Source: Candidatus Heteroruminococcus faecigallinarum
GTDB taxonomy: Bacteria > Bacillota > Clostridia > Oscillospirales > Ruminococcaceae
Direction of reading: 5' to 3'
DNA length: 60,171 nt
Assembly: GCA_904387055.1 (NCBI GenBank)
Contig: CAJFKV010000007.1
Location: 1-60,171 of the forward strand
Shown here piece by piece: positions 8,307-16,519 of this stretch. Position numbers and translations under genes: made by a program. The notes under the pieces were generated by a model. It searched no databases. It saw only the letters and a program-made list of their open reading frames with translations, and was not told where the DNA came from. Each line of letters starts with the position of its first letter. Position 1 is the first letter of the stretch.

Positions 8307-10091
8307 ATGGCAGATACCATGAAGGGCCTCAAGCGCACCCATTACTGCGCCAAAATTGAGGACAGCGAGATTGGCAAGGAGGTTGTGGTCTGCGGCTGGG
8401 TCCAGAAGACCCGCGACCTGGGAAATTTGGTCTTTATCGACCTGCGTGACCGCACCGGCATCATTCAGCTGGCCTTTGACGATACCACCGACCGGGAGGT
8501 CTTCCAGAAAGCCGCCGCCGCCAGGGCCGAGTATGTCCTGATGGCCCGGGGCGTGGTGCGGGGACGGGAAAGCCCCAACCGGGAGATCAAGACCGGCAAC
8601 ATCGAGGTGCTGGTGAAGGAGCTGCGGGTGCTGGCAAAATCCCAGACCCCGCCCTTTGAAATCACCGACCAGACCAACGTGAAGGAGGAGCTGCGCCTGC
8701 GGTACCGGTATCTGGACCTGCGCCGCAGCGAGATGCAGGAGGCCATCATGCTCCGCCACCGGATCGTCAAATGCGCCCGGGACTACTACGACGACAACGG
8801 CTTCCTGGAGATCGAGACCCCCGTTCTCATCAAGTCCACCCCCGAGGGGGCCCGGGACTATCTGGTGCCTTCTCGGGTGCATCCCGGCAAGTTTTATGCC
8901 CTGCCCCAGTCCCCCCAGCTGTATAAACAGCTGCTGATGCTCTCCGGCTTCGACCGGTATATGCAGGTAGCACGGTGCTTCCGGGACGAGGACCTGCGGG
9001 CCGACCGGCAGCCTGAGTTTACCCAGATCGACCTGGAGATGTCCTTTGTGGACGAGGACGATGTGATGACGGTGAACGAGGGGTTCATGAAGCGGGTCTT
9101 TGAGGAGATTTTGAATGTCCAGATCAAGACCCCCTTCCCCCGGATGCCCTATTCGGAGGCCATGAGCCGCTACGGCAGCGACAAGCCGGACACCCGGTTC
9201 GGCCTGGAGCTGCGGGACCTGACCCCCCTTCTCCATCACTGCGCCTTCAAGGTCTTTGCCGGCGCCATCGAGGCGGGCGGATCGGTGCGGGCCATCAACG
9301 TGAAGGGCGCCGCCTCCACCCTCTCCCGGAAGGAGATCGACAAGCTGACCGACTTTGTGAAGACCTACCGGGCCAAGGGCCTGGCGTTCACCCGCATCAC
9401 CGAGGACGGGGAGAGCTCTTCCTATGAAAAGTTCCTCACCGAGAATGAGAAGGTGGCGATCCGCGCCTTCCTGGATGCCCAGGTGGGGGATGTCATCCTC
9501 ATCGTGGCCGACGGAAACAACCAGGTGGTCTTCGACGCCCTGGGAGCCCTGCGGGTGGAGCTGGCCAAGCGGCTGGGCCTCATCAAGAAGGGGACCTTCA
9601 ACCTGCTGTGGGTGACCGACTTCCCCCTCTTCGAGTACGACGAGGAGGAGGGCCGCTATGTGGCCAAGCATCACCCCTTCACCTCCCCCAAGCATGAGGA
9701 TCTGGACCGGCTGGAGAGCGACCCCGGTTCCTGCCGGGCCCGGGCCTACGATATGGTCCTCAACGGCTGCGAGGTGGGCGGCGGTTCCATCCGGATCAAC
9801 GATCCGGAGATCCAGAACCGGATGTTCCACGCGCTGGGCTTTACCGACGAGCAGGCCCAGGAGCGGTTCGGCTTCCTGCTGGATGCCTTCAAGTTCGGCG
9901 CGCCGCCCCACGGGGGAATGGCCTTCGGCCTGGACCGGCTGGTGATGCTGCTGCTGGAAAAGGAATCGATCCGGGATGTCATCGCCTTCCCCAAGGTGCA
10001 GACCGCCACCGAGCTGATGACCATGTGCCCCGCCGAGGTAGAACCCAAGAGCCTGGAGGAGCTGCACATCGCCGTGACCGAGAAGGAATAG
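8307..10091 (+). CDS. aspS: Aspartyl-tRNA synthetase, bacterial type
   Basis: 594 residues, the normal length for the bacterial enzyme, with an N-terminal OB-fold anticodon domain (VVCGWVQKTRDLGNLVFIDLRDR), the class II catalytic core (FLEIETP; CFRDEDLRADRQPEFTQIDLEMSF as motif 2), the inserted GAD domain (about 300-420) and motif 3 (GGMAFGLDRLVMLL). It loads Asp onto tRNA-Asp. AAGGA elements lie shortly before the ATG. It shares the hisS promoter and ends at a strong terminator at 10115-10147. Whether it is discriminating or non-discriminating (also charging tRNA-Asn) cannot be settled without knowing whether the genome has asnS and gatCAB. Confidence 0.98.
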   Translation: MADTMKGLKRTHYCAKIEDSEIGKEVVVCGWVQKTRDLGNLVFIDLRDRTGIIQLAFDDTTDREVFQKAAAARAEYVLMARGVVRGRESPNREIKTGNIEVLVKELRVLAKSQTPPFEITDQTNVKEELRLRYRYLDLRRSEMQEAIMLRHRIVKCARDYYDDNGFLEIETPVLIKSTPEGARDYLVPSRVHPGKFYALPQSPQLYKQLLMLSGFDRYMQVARCFRDEDLRADRQPEFTQIDLEMSFVDEDDVMTVNEGFMKRVFEEILNVQIKTPFPRMPYSEAMSRYGSDKPDTRFGLELRDLTPLLHHCAFKVFAGAIEAGGSVRAINVKGAASTLSRKEIDKLTDFVKTYRAKGLAFTRITEDGESSSYEKFLTENEKVAIRAFLDAQVGDVILIVADGNNQVVFDALGALRVELAKRLGLIKKGTFNLLWVTDFPLFEYDEEEGRYVAKHHPFTSPKHEDLDRLESDPGSCRARAYDMVLNGCEVGGGSIRINDPEIQNRMFHALGFTDEQAQERFGFLLDAFKFGAPPHGGMAFGLDRLVMLLLEKESIRDVIAFPKVQTATELMTMCPAEVEPKSLEELHIAVTEKE

Positions 10092-10114
10092 TTTCCTTCC
10101 CTGCCCCAAAAACA

Positions 10115-10147
10115 AAAAGAGCCCGCCCCACAGGGGCGGGCTCTTTT
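10115..10147. terminator. Bidirectional terminator between aspS and the XRE regulator gene
   Basis: A 15-bp perfect stem (AAAAGAGCCCGCCCC pairing with its complement) has A-runs and T-runs on both sides, so it can stop transcription from both converging genes. Confidence 0.92.
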
Positions 10148-10187
10148 GCTTTGCCGGTGAAAGCGGGCCGGTTTTTCTGCCTGGCCG

Positions 10188-10565
10188 TTAAACGGTGCTC
10201 TCCATCAGAGAGGTGCCCTGGGCCAGGGAATCCCGGTGGCGCTGGAAGGTCTTGATCATGTCCAGGATGTAGTCCTGCTCCTCCTCGGACAATTCCTTGG
10301 AACAGCTGTAAATCTCGGATAGAAGGAGCGCGCTGCGTTCCAGATCTTGGGAGATTTCCATCCTGCCGTTTCCGGTGAGAAGCCACTCCTCCTGAATCTG
10401 CAGAACGCTGCAGATGGCGTGAATCACCAGGGGCTGAGGAGTGACTTTGTTGTATTCGATATTGGAGATCACGCCGCGGGAAACGCCGATTGCTTTGGCC
10501 AGGGAATCCTGAGTATATCCTTTTTGTTTGCGGGCCTGCTTGAGCCGTAGAGAGATTCCGTCCAT
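10188..10565 (-). CDS. XRE-family DNA-binding regulator
   Basis: 125 residues. The N-terminal helix-turn-helix (about 4-58) contains LRLKQARKQKGYTQDSLAKA followed by IGVSRGVISNIE, a classic Cro/CI-type fold. The C-terminal part (70-125) is a helical, acidic segment (LSEEEQDYILDMIKTFQRH) of the kind used for dimerisation. The ATG at 10565 is chosen because GGAGGTAG lies upstream and the HTH begins directly after it. The larger reading frame starting further upstream runs through the promoter. It is divergent from a 59-residue ORF and has a palindrome over its own -35 box, so autoregulation is likely. No ligand domain is visible. Confidence 0.88.
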   Translation of the reverse strand: MDGISLRLKQARKQKGYTQDSLAKAIGVSRGVISNIEYNKVTPQPLVIHAICSVLQIQEEWLLTGNGRMEISQDLERSALLLSEIYSCSKELSEEEQDYILDMIKTFQRHRDSLAQGTSLMESTV

Positions 10566-10588
10566 GTTATCTACCTCCGCATACCCAT

Positions 10589-10616
10589 AGTATACCACAG
10601 GCAAACGTCTTGTCAA
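10589..10616 (-). promoter_or_regulatory. Promoter of the XRE regulator gene
   Basis: On the minus strand TTGACA (10611-10616), a 16-bp spacer and TATACT (10589-10594) lie about 25 bp upstream of the start codon. The -35 box is contained in the palindrome at 10607-10619. Confidence 0.75.
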
Positions 10617-10619
10617 GAC
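10607..10619. promoter_or_regulatory. Candidate operator palindrome GTCTTGTCAAGAC
   Basis: A perfect 13-bp palindrome overlaps the -35 box of the XRE gene. Its core (TCTTG-N-CAAGA) recurs at 10954-10964 over the -35 box of the mntP riboswitch promoter, and a half-like version (CTGACAAGA) lies at 10645-10653 in the divergent promoter. The likely binder is the adjacent XRE protein; this is inference. Confidence 0.55.
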
Positions 10620-10644
10620 AGAATGAAATCCGATGCAAATGGTA

Positions 10645-10673
10645 CTGACAAGATAAATAAAAGGATATATTAT
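10645..10673 (+). promoter_or_regulatory. Divergent promoter for the 59-residue ORF
   Basis: CTGACA (10645-10650), a 17-bp spacer and TATTAT (10668-10673) lie 55 bp upstream of the ATG at 10729. The -35 region carries a partial match to the operator-like sequence over the XRE promoter. Confidence 0.6.
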
Positions 10674-10728
10674 GAATTTATAAATCAAACCGAGACAAGC
10701 GAAATGGATAGGGAAGGGAGCAGGAAGG

Positions 10729-10908
10729 ATGACGAGACCGAACAATTTTCGAAAATTAAACGCCATCATGGAAGAAGCCAGTAAGCTGCCCCTGGAGGAA
10801 CAGGAAGTGTTGTTGGCCGTGATCCGGGGAATGCAGGTTACCCGTCGAAGTTTGACAAAGAGTCGCCGGCGGTTCCCCAGGACTCCGCAGCGGAAGGAAG
10901 ATCGTTAG
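10729..10908 (+). CDS. Small hypothetical protein, 59 residues
   Basis: Not recognised. The first 38 residues are predicted to be helical (MEEASKLPLEEQEVLLAVIR), and the last 20 are strongly basic (RRSLTKSRRRFPRTPQRKED), which would suit nucleic-acid or protein binding. GGGAG lies about 10 bases before the ATG, and a divergent promoter is present. The gene is too short for most gene finders but is well placed: it is transcribed away from the XRE regulator and 48 bp ahead of the mntP promoter. The pairing of an XRE regulator with a divergent small ORF is typical of small regulatory switches. No toxin or antitoxin family is recognisable. Confidence 0.6.
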   Translation: MTRPNNFRKLNAIMEEASKLPLEEQEVLLAVIRGMQVTRRSLTKSRRRFPRTPQRKEDR

Positions 10909-10955
10909 AATCCTCCAATGGGTAATGGATTCACCAAGACATATAGCCATTTTTC

Positions 10956-10984
10956 TTGACAAGATCCCCCTTTTCTTCTATAAT
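10956..10984 (+). promoter_or_regulatory. Consensus promoter of the riboswitch-mntP unit
   Basis: TTGACA (10956-10961), 17 bp and TATAAT (10979-10984): an exact sigma-A consensus. The palindrome TCTTGACAAGA (10954-10964) covers the -35 box, matching the palindrome at the XRE promoter. Confidence 0.9.
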
Positions 10985-10991
10985 AAAAACC

Positions 10992-11112
10992 AGCAAAAGG
11001 GAGTAGCCGGAAACACCTAGTCAACATACTGGCGAGCACGCCTGGCTGGGTGGACTTGCGAAGAGTTGGTGAGACTTTTGACGTGGAGTACACGTCAAAA
11101 GTCTTTTTTTTT
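10992..11112 (+). ncRNA. Manganese riboswitch (yybP-ykoY family) with expression-platform terminator
   Basis: The RNA begins just after a consensus promoter and contains the conserved blocks of the yybP-ykoY class: AAAAGGGAGTAGCC (10996-11008), then GTCAACATACTGG and GCCTGGC. These loops form the Mn2+ pocket. It ends in a 13-bp perfect stem (GACTTTTGACGTG, 11073-11085, with 11091-11103) and nine T residues, an intrinsic terminator. Mn2+ binding in this family stabilises the aptamer and allows read-through into Mn exporters, which fits mntP downstream. Confidence 0.93.
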
Positions 11113-11273
11113 CGCCTATCGCGGGGAAAGAACGAACGGGCGGGGAAACTGCTTTGCAGTTTGTGGTGGATGCTTGAGGCGCCTTTGAACGCCTGGAACG
11201 GCATGGGAAAAGAGACAGGTACCCGCTGCCGGCAGCGGCCCTTTGCGGGATTTTGTGGTGAGGAGAGAACAAT

Positions 11274-11816
11274 ATGGATTTTGTGGAGATTGTGCTCATT
11301 GGTGTGGGCTTGTCCATGGACGCGGCGGCGGTATCGGCCATCAGCGGCATGAGCATCCGGGGGCTGCGGGTCCGGGAGGCGGTGTCCATTGCCTTGGCAT
11401 TTGGACTGTTCCAGGGTTTGATGCCCCTCATCGGGTATTTTGCTGGGTCGGCCTTTGCCCAGCTGATGGCGTCTTTTGCCCCCTGGGTGGCGCTGGTGGT
11501 TCTCTGTGCAGTGGGTGCCAAAATGTTATGGGAAGCGTTCCATGGCGACGGGGACGAGGGGATGAATCGCTTTTCCTACCGGCTGCTGCTGGCCCAGGCG
11601 GTGGCCACCAGCCTGGATGCGCTGGCGGTGGGGGTAAGCTTTGCCGCTGTCCAGGTGGACATTGTGTGGGCGGCCGGCATCATCGCCTGCTGCACCTTCC
11701 TGATCTCCCTGGTATCGGTGTACATCGGGCGGGTCTTTGGTGCTGCCCTGGCCGATAAGGCCCAGATCCTGGGTGGGGTGATCCTGATCCTCATCGGCAT
11801 TCGGATGGTGCTTTGA
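11274..11816 (+). CDS. mntP: Manganese efflux pump MntP
   Basis: 180 residues with six predicted membrane helices. MntP (DUF204, YebN) exports Mn2+. The family's two repeated helix pairs carry acidic residues: GLSMDAAAVSAISG near the N-terminus and ATSLDALAVGVSFA near residue 112. Both Asp residues are known to be needed for transport. GAGGAG lies about 8 bases before the ATG. The gene is controlled by the Mn riboswitch about 160 bp upstream, so function and regulation agree. A strong terminator follows at 11843. Confidence 0.96.
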   Translation: MDFVEIVLIGVGLSMDAAAVSAISGMSIRGLRVREAVSIALAFGLFQGLMPLIGYFAGSAFAQLMASFAPWVALVVLCAVGAKMLWEAFHGDGDEGMNRFSYRLLLAQAVATSLDALAVGVSFAAVQVDIVWAAGIIACCTFLISLVSVYIGRVFGAALADKAQILGGVILILIGIRMVL

Positions 11817-11842
11817 TTCCAAAGGATACTTTAACGGCATAG

Positions 11843-11886
11843 AAAAAGGGCTCCAAGGTTCCTAGGACCTTGAGGCCCTTTTCTTT
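11843..11886 (+). terminator. Terminator after mntP
   Basis: A long stem (AAAAGGGCTCCAAGGTCC-like arm pairing across a short loop around CTAG, with one mismatch) ends in TTTTCTTT. It lies 27 bp after the mntP stop. Confidence 0.85.
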
Positions 11887-12235
11887 GTGGATAAGAAGAC
11901 ATTCCGAGGGAAAAACAAGCCGGTGGCCTGTACTTCCCCTTTGCAGCGGAAAACGGGATGTCCCAGGGCGAAAGGGAAAATATGGGAGTCCGCTATCCTG
12001 TGAAGATTCACAAAAATCGCAAGAATGGATTGACAATCCAAACGGGTTTTTATAATATGAAAGCAGGAGAAATAAAATTCAACAGAATTGTTTGAAATTT
12101 TTATGGTATTTTCCGTAATATTCCAGCATTGGAAGAGAGGTCAATGCCGTTCGGGGGGAAATCCCTTCTTTTGGGGGCGGAAAAAGAAGGGGGAACCTGC
12201 GTTTTGACTGCAATATGGGAGGTGGAGAGAAGAGG
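11887..12235 (+). promoter_or_regulatory. Promoter and long leader of the LysR gene
   Basis: A promoter lies at 12030-12058 (TTGACA at 12030-12035, then TAATAT at 17 bp, or TATAAT at 15 bp). The transcript would have an untranslated leader of about 165 bases before the ATG at 12236. The leader can form a hairpin near 12166-12195 (CCCTTCTTTT against AAAAAGAAGGG) without a U-tract. 11887-12029 holds nothing else I can support. Confidence 0.6.
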
Positions 12236-13147
12236 ATGACCTTTCAACAGCTTCGGTATTTTATTGCCACAGCCGATTACAAAAGTTTTTCCAAAGCGGC
12301 CGAAAGCTGCTATGTGGCCCAGACAGCTATCAGCAAACAGATTGCCAACCTGGAGGATGAACTGGACTGCCAGCTGCTGGCCCGCAACAAGCACCAGGTC
12401 CAGCTGACCCGCAGCGGGGAGGTATTCTACCGGTACGCCCAGGAGATTCTGCATCTGTGCGACAATGCCGTTCAGGGTACCAAAATGGCCAAGATGCTGG
12501 AGATGACCCATCTGCGCATTGGATACTGGGGGATTTTGGAGCAGCGGATGCTGATCAACCTGGTAAAGAAATACAAGAAAAACCGGGAAGGGCAAGGATT
12601 TTCCCCTCTGTACAGCAGCGTGGATCTGAACAAGGTGGTGCCGGCCCTCCTCAACCAGGAGCAGGATGTTGTTTTGATGCCCACCTCGGTGGTGAAGGAC
12701 AATCCCCGGATCGATTACCTGCCCCTGGCCGAGCCGGATATCTGCCTGGCGGTGGGAAAGGACCATCCCCTGGCCGCCCGCCGGGAGGTGGAACGAGAGG
12801 AACTGCGGCGGGAAAACTTTATCACGTCGGATACCTCCGGCTCGGCGGGCCTGCAGCAGCTGCGGGAGACCTACTGGGAGCAGCTGGGGTTCCGGCCCAA
12901 CATGCTGCTGTATGCGGCGGAGACCGAGTCGGCCCTGCTGATGGTGGAGACCGGGGGCGGCGTCATGCTGGTGACCGAGCTGATGCGCCAGTACTCCCCC
13001 AAGCGGCTCTCCTTCTGCACCATCAAGGGCTTCCATGCAACCCAGGAGATTGGAATGGCGTGGCTGCGGGAGAACGGCTCCCCCTCTCTGAGGGAATTTT
13101 TGCAGTTTGTCCGGCAGGAGGAGAAGACTGGGCAGATTGAACTTTGA
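12236..13147 (+). CDS. LysR-family transcriptional regulator
   Basis: 303 residues. The N-terminal winged helix (MTFQQLRYFIATADYKSFSK followed by AAESCYVAQTAISKQIANLE, residues 1-60) is typical of LysR, followed by the linker helix and a periplasmic-binding-like effector domain (about 90-290). The ATG at 12236 is chosen because GGAGAGAAGAGG precedes it and LysR proteins start directly at the HTH. The gene is on the same strand as, and directly upstream of, the kinase/TRAP operon, separated by a strong terminator and a fresh promoter. It is the natural candidate to control that operon in response to its substrate or an intermediate. This is inference from position. Confidence 0.93.
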   Translation: MTFQQLRYFIATADYKSFSKAAESCYVAQTAISKQIANLEDELDCQLLARNKHQVQLTRSGEVFYRYAQEILHLCDNAVQGTKMAKMLEMTHLRIGYWGILEQRMLINLVKKYKKNREGQGFSPLYSSVDLNKVVPALLNQEQDVVLMPTSVVKDNPRIDYLPLAEPDICLAVGKDHPLAARREVEREELRRENFITSDTSGSAGLQQLRETYWEQLGFRPNMLLYAAETESALLMVETGGGVMLVTELMRQYSPKRLSFCTIKGFHATQEIGMAWLRENGSPSLREFLQFVRQEEKTGQIEL

Positions 13148-13215
13148 GGATTTTTTCTAGATTGAGCATCAAGTTTTTGCGCAAAAAAAGAAAAAAGATG
13201 GCGGATTGACCAAAC

Positions 13216-13258
13216 GTGCCGGGTGCCCTTTGGACAAAAGGACACCCGGCACCTTTTT
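13216..13258 (+). terminator. Strong terminator after the LysR gene
   Basis: A stem of GTGCCGGGTG with CACCCGGCAC, extended by an inner CCTTT/AAAGG pairing, is followed by TTTTT. It separates the regulator from the catabolic operon. Confidence 0.9.
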
Positions 13259-13328
13259 GTTGTGAGACAAGGGGCACCCTCGAAGTCGCCGAAAAAACAA
13301 AAACGAATGAACTTATGCCAAATCGATG

Positions 13329-13358
13329 TTGGAGCTTTTTCACCGCCGTTGCTACAAT
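13329..13358 (+). promoter_or_regulatory. Promoter of the kinase/TRAP operon
   Basis: TTGGAG (13329-13334), an 18-bp spacer and TACAAT (13353-13358) lie about 65 bp upstream of the GTG start. The sub-consensus -35 fits an activator-dependent promoter. The stretch ATGCCAAATCGAT directly upstream (about 13315-13327) could be part of a LysR site; that is a guess. Confidence 0.55.
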
Positions 13359-13424
13359 AAAACCAGAATAAAGCATAAATGGTGAAAAGAATATAGACAA
13401 AGAGACAAGAAAGGGGGAACGACC

Positions 13425-14996
13425 GTGGACTATTTCATGGGAATCGACGCGGGCACCAGCGGCATCAAGGCGCTGGTGATGGATGAGAAGGGCAATCCGG
13501 TGGGGACAGGTTACCGGGAGTGCAACGTGACCTCCCTTCACCCCAACTGGGCGGAGCAGCGGCCGGAGGACTGGTGGGATGCCTGCGACCAGGCGGTGGC
13601 CCAGGCGGCGGCCGCCTGCGGCCACGGCAGGGAGATCCGGGCCATCGGCTTCTCGGGACAGATGCAGGGTTGCACCCCCTTTGACAAGGAGATGCAGCCG
13701 GACGGCCCCAGCCTCATCTGGCTGGACCAGCGCTCCAGCCGGGAAGCCCGGGAGCTGAACCAGCGCCTGGACCCGGCGGAGATCCTCCCCCTCACGGGGG
13801 GGTATTGCCTGCCCAGCTTCTGGGCGGCCAAGCTCCTGTGGCTGCGCCGCCACGAGCCCCGGCGGTTTGAACGGATTCACCAGGTCCTCTTTGCCAAGGA
13901 CTACCTCCGCTACCGGATGACCGGGGAGATCGCCACCGACGTGAGCGACGCCTCCCTCACCTTCCTGCTGGACCTGAACACCCGGACCTGGTCCCCCCGC
14001 CTCTTTGCCCTGGCGGGGCTGCCCATGGAGATCGCCCCCCGCCAGGTGCTGGAATCCCAGCAGGTGGCCGGGACCCTCCGGCGGGAGCTGGCCGAGCGGT
14101 GGGGGATGACCCCCGGCATCCCGGTGGTGGCCGGCGGCGGCGACCAGCCGGTGGGCGGCGTGGGCTGCGGCGCGGTGCGGCCCGGGGTCTTCGGCGCCAC
14201 CATCGGCACCTCCGGGGTGGTGTTCGGCTGCTGCGACACCCCCTTTGTGGACCGGAACAACCAGGGCATCCTGAGCACCTGCCACAGCGTCCCCGGCCGG
14301 TACGACTTTCTGGGCTGTACCCTGGCGGCGGGCGGCTCCTTCAAATGGCTGCGGGACAATCTCTTTGCCCGCCGCAAGGGGGAGCTGGCCGCCCAGGGAA
14401 AGGACGTCTACGACGAGATGACCGCTTTGGCGGCTACCTCGCCGGCGGGAAGCGAGGGCCTGTGCTTCCTCCCCTACCTCAACGGGGAGAGCACCCCCCA
14501 TGTGGATGCGGATGCCAGGGGCGTTTTCTTCGGCCTGTCCTACCGCCACGGCCTGGGGGACATCTGCCGCAGCGTGATGGAGGGGGTTACCTTCTCCCTG
14601 CGGGACACCATCCAGATCCTCCGGGAATCGGGGACGCCGGTGCGCCAGGTGCGGGCCATGGGCGGCGGCGCCAAAAGCGCCCTCTGGCGGCAGATCCAGG
14701 CGGACATCTATGGGGCTCAGGTGGTCACCACCAACATGGAGGAAGGCCCCGCCGCGGGGGCGGCCATCCTGGCCGCGGTGGGCGCCGGATGCTTTGCCTC
14801 GGTGGAGGAGGCCTGCGACCGGCTGATCCGGGTCACCTCGGTGACCGACCCCATCCCCTCCCAGGTGGAGCGGTACGACCAGTATTACCAAACCTACCGG
14901 CGCCTCTATCCGGCGCTGGCCCAGCTATACCGGGAACAGGCGGCCATTGTGGCCCAGGACTCCCGCCATCAGGAGAAAGGAGAGCAAAAGGCATGA
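13425..14996 (+). CDS. FGGY-family carbohydrate kinase (xylulokinase-like)
   Basis: 523 residues with a GTG start preceded by AAGGGGG. FGGY kinases phosphorylate sugars, polyols or sugar acids with ATP. The phosphate-1 loop is FMGIDAGTSGIKALVMD at the N-terminus. The sugar-site motif GFSGQMQG (about 75-82) resembles the xylulokinase GQMHG. An IGTSGVVF loop (about 262-269) and the C-terminal MGGGAKSALWRQIQAD (about 411-426) complete the family pattern. The catalytic Asp is likely in GGGDQPVGG. It is the first gene of the operon and overlaps the next gene by ATGA. The exact substrate is not determinable; the TRAP transporter and lyase partners argue for a sugar acid or a ketose derived from one. 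Confidence 0.9.
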   Translation: MDYFMGIDAGTSGIKALVMDEKGNPVGTGYRECNVTSLHPNWAEQRPEDWWDACDQAVAQAAAACGHGREIRAIGFSGQMQGCTPFDKEMQPDGPSLIWLDQRSSREARELNQRLDPAEILPLTGGYCLPSFWAAKLLWLRRHEPRRFERIHQVLFAKDYLRYRMTGEIATDVSDASLTFLLDLNTRTWSPRLFALAGLPMEIAPRQVLESQQVAGTLRRELAERWGMTPGIPVVAGGGDQPVGGVGCGAVRPGVFGATIGTSGVVFGCCDTPFVDRNNQGILSTCHSVPGRYDFLGCTLAAGGSFKWLRDNLFARRKGELAAQGKDVYDEMTALAATSPAGSEGLCFLPYLNGESTPHVDADARGVFFGLSYRHGLGDICRSVMEGVTFSLRDTIQILRESGTPVRQVRAMGGGAKSALWRQIQADIYGAQVVTTNMEEGPAAGAAILAAVGAGCFASVEEACDRLIRVTSVTDPIPSQVERYDQYYQTYRRLYPALAQLYREQAAIVAQDSRHQEKGEQKA

Positions 14997-16015
14997 ATTA
15001 CCGCTATCTCAAGGGGACCGGCATCCAGCTGTCCCAGGTGACCCTTGGTTCCAGCACCTTCGGGGACCAGCTGGACCAGGAGGGTTCCTTCCAGATCCTA
15101 TCGGCCGCCCTGGAGGCGGGGATTAACTCCATCGACACCGGCGACGTCTACTGCGGCGGGGAGAGCGAGCGGATCATCGGCCAGTTCCTCCAGAAGACCG
15201 GCTGCCGGCGGGAAGTTGTCCTGGGGACCAAGATGGGCCTTGCCACCGGCGCGGGCGGGGTAAACAACCAGCGGGCCTCCCGCTTCCACATCTTCAACGC
15301 CCTGGACGCCTCCCTCCGCCGCCTGCAAACCGACTACATCGACCTGTACTACATCCATCACCCGGACCGGAACACCCCCATGGAGGAAACCCTGGATACC
15401 CTGGATGCCCTGGTGCGCAGCGGCAAGGTGCGGTATGTGGGATTCTCCAACTATTCCGCCTGGGAAGCCTGCGACCTGGTGTGGACCGCCAAGGAGCGGC
15501 GGCTGGTTCCCCCGGTGGTGGCCCAGAATGTGTACAACCTAATTACCCGGGGCCTGGAGCCGGAATTTGCCCCCTTTGTCCAGAAGCACCAGATGGGCCT
15601 GGTGGTCTACAACCCCCTGGCGGGCGGCCTGCTCACCGGCAAGCACACCCGTTACAAGCTGGCGGAGGGCACCCGCTACGCCTCCAAGATGTACCAGGAG
15701 CGGTACTGCAACGACGAGAACTTCACCGCCATCGAGGCCCTCACCGAGATCGCCTCCCAGGCGGGGATCTCCCTGCTGGAGCTGGCGGTGCGGTTTGCCT
15801 TCTCCCGGCCGTACATTGACTCGGTGCTGATGGGCTTCTCCAAAACGGCCCAGCTGGAACAGAACCTGGCCCTCCTGGAGAAGGGGCCGCTGCCCCAGGA
15901 TTTGCTGGACGCCTGCGACCTGGTGTGGAAAAAGCGGAGCGGCGGAACGGTCTTCCCCTACTTTATCCCGGCCAAAGGGGCGGTGGGGGTTACCTACAGC
16001 GGCACGCTGAAATAG
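14993..16015 (+). CDS. Aldo/keto reductase (NADPH-dependent oxidoreductase)
   Basis: 340 residues. The catalytic tetrad is visible: Asp and Tyr in SIDTGDVYCGGESE, Lys in LGTKMG and His in YYIHHPDR. GFSNYSAWE and the C-terminal VLMGFSKTAQLEQN fit the cofactor-binding part of AKRs resembling the Kv-beta/YghZ group. The ATG at 14993 overlaps the kinase stop (ATGA), which shows tight coupling. In this operon it most likely oxidises or reduces a carbonyl of the imported substrate before or after phosphorylation. Direction and cofactor are not readable from the sequence. Confidence 0.93.
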   Translation: MNYRYLKGTGIQLSQVTLGSSTFGDQLDQEGSFQILSAALEAGINSIDTGDVYCGGESERIIGQFLQKTGCRREVVLGTKMGLATGAGGVNNQRASRFHIFNALDASLRRLQTDYIDLYYIHHPDRNTPMEETLDTLDALVRSGKVRYVGFSNYSAWEACDLVWTAKERRLVPPVVAQNVYNLITRGLEPEFAPFVQKHQMGLVVYNPLAGGLLTGKHTRYKLAEGTRYASKMYQERYCNDENFTAIEALTEIASQAGISLLELAVRFAFSRPYIDSVLMGFSKTAQLEQNLALLEKGPLPQDLLDACDLVWKKRSGGTVFPYFIPAKGAVGVTYSGTLK

Positions 16016-16033
16016 AAAAGAAGGAGGAACAAT

Positions 16034-16519
16034 ATGAAAAAGATGTTGGACGGGCTGGAACACCTGTTGTCGATCATCTGCACGGGCTTGTTCTTGTGCA
16101 TTGCCATCTTGATCGCGGTCCAGGTATTTACCCGGTATGTCATGGACCACACCCTCGCCTGGTCGGAGCAGGCGGCCCGGGGCGCCTTTATCTGGCTCAT
16201 CATGCTCTACAGCGGGGTGCTGGTCCGCAAGGGGGGCAACCTGGGCTTTGACATTCTGGTCAAGCGGCTGCCTCCTGTGGGGCGGCACATCTGCCAATTT
16301 ATCACCGAGATTGCCATCCTGGTCTTCTCGGTCTACTGGTTCTACCAGGGGATCCTGCTGTGCCAGTCCTTCGTGGGCTTCACCCTCTCGGGGCTCCAGC
16401 TCCCCTACAACGTCCTCTATGTCGCCGAGCCGGTGGGGGCCTTCCTCATCGCCCTCTTCGACCTGGAGCTGCTGGTGAACCATGTTAAGCAAGTGAAGGA
16501 AGGAGGTCTCCACGCATGA
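16034..16519 (+). CDS. dctQ: TRAP transporter small permease
   Basis: 161 residues with four predicted membrane helices (LLSIICTGLFLCIAILIAVQ; the WSEQAARGAFIWLIMLYSGV region; ICQFITEIAILVFSVYWF; the C-terminal VGAFLIALFDLELL). The pattern TLAWSEQAARGAFIW is characteristic of DctQ. AAGGAGGAACAAT lies directly before the ATG. It pairs with DctM in the membrane and links to the binding protein DctP. The 3' end overlaps dctM by ATGA. Confidence 0.95.
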   Translation: MKKMLDGLEHLLSIICTGLFLCIAILIAVQVFTRYVMDHTLAWSEQAARGAFIWLIMLYSGVLVRKGGNLGFDILVKRLPPVGRHICQFITEIAILVFSVYWFYQGILLCQSFVGFTLSGLQLPYNVLYVAEPVGAFLIALFDLELLVNHVKQVKEGGLHA

